35,975 bases of DNA. It comes from Vampirovibrio chlorellavorus. GTDB taxonomy: Bacteria; Cyanobacteriota; Vampirovibrionia; Vampirovibrionales; Vampirovibrionaceae. Below, piece after piece: positions 32,943 to 35,975 of this stretch; positions within the stretch are counted from its first letter, which is position 1, and every line of letters begins with the position of its first letter. Under the pieces are notes generated by a model, which worked only from the letters and a program-made list of their open reading frames with translations, had not been told where the DNA came from and did no database searches. The translations under genes were made by a program, and so were the position numbers. Location: assembly GCA_001858525.1 (NCBI GenBank), contig LAPX01000006.1, positions 1 through 35,975 on the forward strand, in the 5' to 3' direction.

Positions 32943-34501
32943 ACCAGCCCGTATCCACTGTTTCACCTTCCTCTTCCTCCTCTTTGTTTTCCGCCAGTGC
33001 TCCAACCGCCGCCAGACCCATCGTGTGGACCATCGCCGGTTCCGATTCCGGGGGTGGCGCAGGCATACAAGCCGATCTCAAGACCATGAATGCCCTGGGC
33101 ACGCACGCGTGTTCTGTCATCACCGCCCTGACCGCCCAAAACACCCAAACAGTCAGCGCCATTGAAATTCCTTCTTCCGGCATGTTACAAGCCCAACTGG
33201 AGGCCTTGCGCGCCGATCTGCCGCCCGTGGCCCTGAAATTGGGCATGTTGGGCGACGCTCAAGGGATTGGCATCATCGCCAACGCCCTACAGGATTTGAA
33301 GGCCCTGATTGTCTGCGACCCGGTCATGGTGTCCACCAGCGGGCACGATCTCCGTCAGGCTGATGCCTTACAGGCTTTAAAAAGCCAGTTGCTGCCTTTG
33401 GTGCATTTGCTGACCCCCAACCTGCCAGAAGCGGAAATTCTGGCCGAACAAGCCATCACCAGCACCGAGGCCATGGAAAGCGCCGCTCAAAAAATCCTGC
33501 AGCTGGGCGTTCGCTCTGTGCTCATTAAGGGCGGCCACTTCGGAAGCGACTACGCCCAAGACTATTGGACCAACGGCACCCAGCAAGCCTGGCTGAACTC
33601 TGCCCGAATCCAAACTGATCACACCCATGGCACCGGCTGCACCCTGTCGGCGGCCATTACCGCCGCCCTGGGCTTAGGCTATCAGGAACTGGACGCCATT
33701 GTCATTGCCAAGGCCTATGTGAATCAGGGGTTGCGTCTGGCCCCGAGAGTCGGTCAAGGGCAAGGCCCGCTGGCCCATTTGGGATGGCCGGAAACGCAGG
33801 ACGATCTCCCGTGGATTACCCCCACCGCCCAAGCCGGTCAAGCTCGCCCTCAGTTCCCCGGTTGCGGGGAACGCCCCTTGGGGTTTTATCCCATCGTCAA
33901 CCGGGCCGAATGGCTGGAAAAATTGCTGCCCCTCGGTGTTTCCACGGTGCAGTTGCGCATTAAAGACCTGGAGGGAGAAGCACTGGAGCGGGAAATCGCC
34001 CAAGCCAGCGCTTATGCCCGCCAAATGAACTGCCGCCTGTTTATCAACGATTACTGGCAACTGGCCCTGAAATACAACGCCTACGGGGTACATCTGGGGC
34101 AGGAAGACTTGACCACTGCGGATTTAGTGGCCATTCAGGCCGCCGATTTGCGCTTGGGGGTCAGCACCCACTGCTACCGGGAAGTGGCCAGAGCGCTGGC
34201 CGTTCAGCCATCGTATATGGCCGTTGGCCCCATTTTCAACACCACCACCAAAACCATGTACTTTCAGCCGCAAGGCCTGGAAGCCTTGGCCCGATGGCGA
34301 CGCAGCCTGCTGAAATATCCGCTGGTGGCCATCGCCGGGATTTTTCTGGACAACGCCCGGGACGTGTTGGACACGGGTGTGGACAGCATCGCCGTGGTGC
34401 GGGATGTCACCCAGGCCGAAAATCTTCCCGATCGGGTGGCCCAGTGGCTGGCCCTGTTTGAGCGCCAAACGCTCACACGTCCTGCCCCTAGCAGCGTTTA
34501 A
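32939..34501 (+). CDS. thiDE: Bifunctional HMP-phosphate kinase/thiamin phosphate synthase (ThiD-ThiE fusion)
   Basis: One 520-residue protein joins two thiamin enzymes. ThiD (about 27-280) has [21 protein letters not shown] (29-49), [42 protein letters not shown] and the anion-hole [12 protein letters not shown] (229-240); it phosphorylates HMP and HMP-P. After a linker, ThiE (about 312-505) has [23 protein letters not shown] (337-343), [41 protein letters not shown] and AIAGI; it joins HMP-PP with thiazole phosphate to form thiamin phosphate. The ThiE part resembles the enteric type, with its [11 protein letters not shown] wording. The ATG at 32939 overlaps the thiG stop; the N-terminal 25 residues are Ser-rich and disordered. 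It is the last gene of the operon. Confidence 0.94.
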   Translation: MNQPVSTVSPSSSSSLFSASAPTAARPIVWTIAGSDSGGGAGIQADLKTMNALGTHACSVITALTAQNTQTVSAIEIPSSGMLQAQLEALRADLPPVALKLGMLGDAQGIGIIANALQDLKALIVCDPVMVSTSGHDLRQADALQALKSQLLPLVHLLTPNLPEAEILAEQAITSTEAMESAAQKILQLGVRSVLIKGGHFGSDYAQDYWTNGTQQAWLNSARIQTDHTHGTGCTLSAAITAALGLGYQELDAIVIAKAYVNQGLRLAPRVGQGQGPLAHLGWPETQDDLPWITPTAQAGQARPQFPGCGERPLGFYPIVNRAEWLEKLLPLGVSTVQLRIKDLEGEALEREIAQASAYARQMNCRLFINDYWQLALKYNAYGVHLGQEDLTTADLVAIQAADLRLGVSTHCYREVARALAVQPSYMAVGPIFNTTTKTMYFQPQGLEALARWRRSLLKYPLVAIAGIFLDNARDVLDTGVDSIAVVRDVTQAENLPDRVAQWLALFERQTLTRPAPSSV

Positions 34502-34521
34502 TTAATAGCATCAGTCGCTTT

Positions 34522-34551
34522 GAGAGAGGCGGGAACTGCCCCCCCACTCTC
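34522..34551 (+). terminator. Weak stem-loop after thiDE
   Basis: GAGAG (34524-34528) and CTCTC (34547-34551) can pair around a G-rich/C-rich interior (GGG with CCC). There is no T-run. It lies 20-50 bases after the thiDE stop and could end or protect the operon transcript. The rest of 34502-34640 is A+T-rich, with repeated TTGATT. Confidence 0.3.
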
Positions 34552-34645
34552 GATTGATCCATGCGACACAATCGTTGTCTTTATGCTTCAATATTTATTG
34601 ATTCAATTTTGGATTGATTGTTATTGATTATGGACTCACTTGCCC

Positions 34646-34873
34646 ATGAGCATGTCACCACCTGATCTTTACGCACCAAACACCGAGGGAGAAGCCGGGG
34701 TTGCCCAAAGTGACAGCTGGCAACAAATCGAAGCCGAACTGAAGCGGGCGCAAAACGCCCTTCAGCAGCCCATGATGGATACCTTTGTTCGCCAAAGTGA
34801 ACCGCACCGGGAACGCACGGTGATGGATCTCAAATCATTCGGGCAATCCTCAGACCCGTCATCAGACTGGTAA
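34646..34873 (+). CDS. Small acidic protein of unknown function
   Basis: A 75-residue open frame starts at the ATG at 34646; another ATG at 34652 is possible. The product is hydrophilic and acidic, with a likely helix QQIEAELKRAQNALQQPMMDTFV followed by a short charged RQSEPHRERTVMDLKS and a Ser-Asp tail. No membrane helix, cysteine or known motif. No clear ribosome binding site precedes the start. Its last 12 bases overlap the 3' end of the convergent MoeB/ThiF gene. It may be a real small gene downstream of the thiamin operon, but the evidence is only the open frame and the A+T-rich, promoter-like upstream sequence. Confidence 0.4.
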   Translation: MSMSPPDLYAPNTEGEAGVAQSDSWQQIEAELKRAQNALQQPMMDTFVRQSEPHRERTVMDLKSFGQSSDPSSDW

Positions 34874-35975
34874 AATCAAGGGTCCGTCCCAAACCGATAA
34901 ACCACCAGCCAAACTATACACCTGCTGATAGCCCAGATCCCGCATCTGTTGCAGGGCCTTTAAACTGCGCACCCCTTTTTGGCAATAAACCAAAACAGGC
35001 TGATCTCCCTTAAGATCCAGGCTAAACTGGGCCGCCAAAGTTTGTTCATTCAACTGGGGCAAAGGTAGATTGTGCGCATCAGGCAAATGCCCAGTGGCAA
35101 ACTCCTCAGCGTCCCGCACATCCAGCACAGGCCAGCCCTGGGCCAGCTTGCATTGAAACGCTTCAGGCGATAACTCAAACGCCTTCAATTCCTCCGGCAC
35201 CGCACAAGCCACAGCCATCGCCTTGGGCGCCAAAATACTGGGATTCTCCCCACACAATGGGCATTCCGGATTTTTAACAAGATGAAGCGTTTTCAGGGTT
35301 TGGGTCAAGGCATTGTAAACAAGCAATTTTCCAAGAATCGACTGACCCAGCCCGGTCAAATACTTGATGGCTTCTGTGGCCATCATCACCCCCACCGTCC
35401 CTGGTACCACGCCCAATACACCCACTTCCGCGCAAGGGGCCAAGGCGTTGGCTTGCGGCGGTTCTTCAAACACGCAACGATAACAGGCCGTTTGCTCGGG
35501 TTCACACTTTCCAGAGCCAAACAAGGCCAACTGGGCCTGATACTCAAACACCGCCCCTTGCAGGAGCGGAATTTTGGCCAAATAGCAAGCATCGGCAAGC
35601 AAGTACCGCGTGGCAAAATTATCCGACCCATCCAGCACCAAATCGTAACCTGCAATCAGCGATAACACGTTGGCTTCATCCACGGCCACCGGGTGCGCCT
35701 GATAGGTCACAGTCGGGTTAATGGCCCGCATGGCAGCAATCAAACTTTCCACTTTGGGTTGACCGATATCATCCACTCCGTGGGCAATTTGGCGCTGTAA
35801 ATTACTGCGCTCCACCTGATCAAAATCCACCACCCCAAGGGTGCCCACCCCGGCAGCGGCCAGATACAAGCCCGCCGGGCAACCCAATCCACCCGCCCCC
35901 ACCAGTAAAACTTTGGCATCTTTTAAACAAAGCTGTTTCTCCAGCCCAAAGCCCTTTAACTTGAGATGACGGCTG
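34862..35975 (-). CDS. moeB: MoeB/ThiF-type adenylyltransferase with C-terminal rhodanese domain (5' end beyond window)
   Basis: This E1-like protein adenylates the C-terminal glycine of ThiS or MoaD, after which a rhodanese domain can pass on persulfide sulfur. The visible part (about 370 residues) begins in SRHLKLKGFGLEKQ, typical of the family N-terminus, and continues to VLLVGAGGLGCPAG (ATP-binding loop), VDFDQVERSNLQRQ, KVESLIAAMRAINP and DGSDNFATRYLLADAC. CxxC pairs at CYRC and CPLC bind zinc, and the family cysteine is in CAEVGVLGVVPG. The rhodanese domain has VLDVRDAEEFATGHLPDAH, active-site VYCQKGVRS and LAGGLSVW. The frame stays open to the right edge, so the start is outside the window. 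It converges on the thiamin operon; the location points to a ThiF role, but MoeB-type dual use with MoaD is possible. Confidence 0.92.
   Translation of the reverse strand, partial: SRHLKLKGFGLEKQLCLKDAKVLLVGAGGLGCPAGLYLAAAGVGTLGVVDFDQVERSNLQRQIAHGVDDIGQPKVESLIAAMRAINPTVTYQAHPVAVDEANVLSLIAGYDLVLDGSDNFATRYLLADACYLAKIPLLQGAVFEYQAQLALFGSGKCEPEQTACYRCVFEEPPQANALAPCAEVGVLGVVPGTVGVMMATEAIKYLTGLGQSILGKLLVYNALTQTLKTLHLVKNPECPLCGENPSILAPKAMAVACAVPEELKAFELSPEAFQCKLAQGWPVLDVRDAEEFATGHLPDAHNLPLPQLNEQTLAAQFSLDLKGDQPVLVYCQKGVRSLKALQQMRDLGYQQVYSLAGGLSVWDGPLILPV

Overview
The window looks like a bacterial chromosome segment from a Gram-negative (diderm) organism: it encodes a Wza-type outer-membrane polysaccharide export protein with a Wzx/Wzy-type pathway. 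Taxonomy cannot be proven from sequence reading alone. My low-confidence guess is a non-photosynthetic cyanobacterial lineage (Vampirovibrionia/Melainabacteria-like). There are no phage genes, transposases or CRISPR arrays.

Region 1 (1-15.5 kb) is an exopolysaccharide/capsule locus, almost entirely on the minus strand. In transcription order it holds wecC-like UDP-ManNAc dehydrogenase, a Wza-like export protein, a 988-residue fusion (Wzz co-polymerase, degenerate tyrosine-kinase-like domain and WecG/TagA glycosyltransferase), a Wzy-like polymerase/ligase, a Wzx-like flippase, a GT4 glycosyltransferase, two tandem CapK-like adenylate-forming enzymes, a second GT4 glycosyltransferase and an alpha-barrel protein of unknown activity. 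Many of these genes overlap or abut. A plus-strand initiating sugar transferase converges on the far end. The distal part (about 1-8.2 kb) looks more A+T-rich than the rest, as is common for variable polysaccharide genes. The dehydrogenase and the GT26 domain together suggest a ManNAc(A)-containing glycan.

Region 2 (15.6-22 kb) holds a tRNA-Ser(UGA) gene, a 61-residue unknown protein, a strong terminator, a GT39-like membrane glycosyltransferase, a PHP-family phosphoesterase and a 137-residue unknown protein. It ends with a pterin operon: folE2 followed by two PTPS paralogs, of which only the second has an intact catalytic triad.

Region 3 (22-28.2 kb) holds a regulator that appears to be built from four GntR-type winged helices with no effector domain. 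It is followed by an A+T-rich orphan membrane protein, the proBA operon with a recognisable promoter, and a metallophosphoesterase with an ambiguous 5' end.

Region 4 (28.2-36 kb) is a thiamin locus. A 165-bp element with 25-nt near-perfect inverted ends lies just upstream of a TPP riboswitch and terminator, followed by thiC-thiO-thiS-thiG-thiDE (ThiD-ThiE fusion). A convergent MoeB/ThiF-rhodanese gene, cut by the right window edge, could supply ThiS adenylation and sulfur transfer. The set covers HMP and thiazole synthesis and their joining; the O2-using ThiO suggests an aerobic or microaerobic lifestyle.
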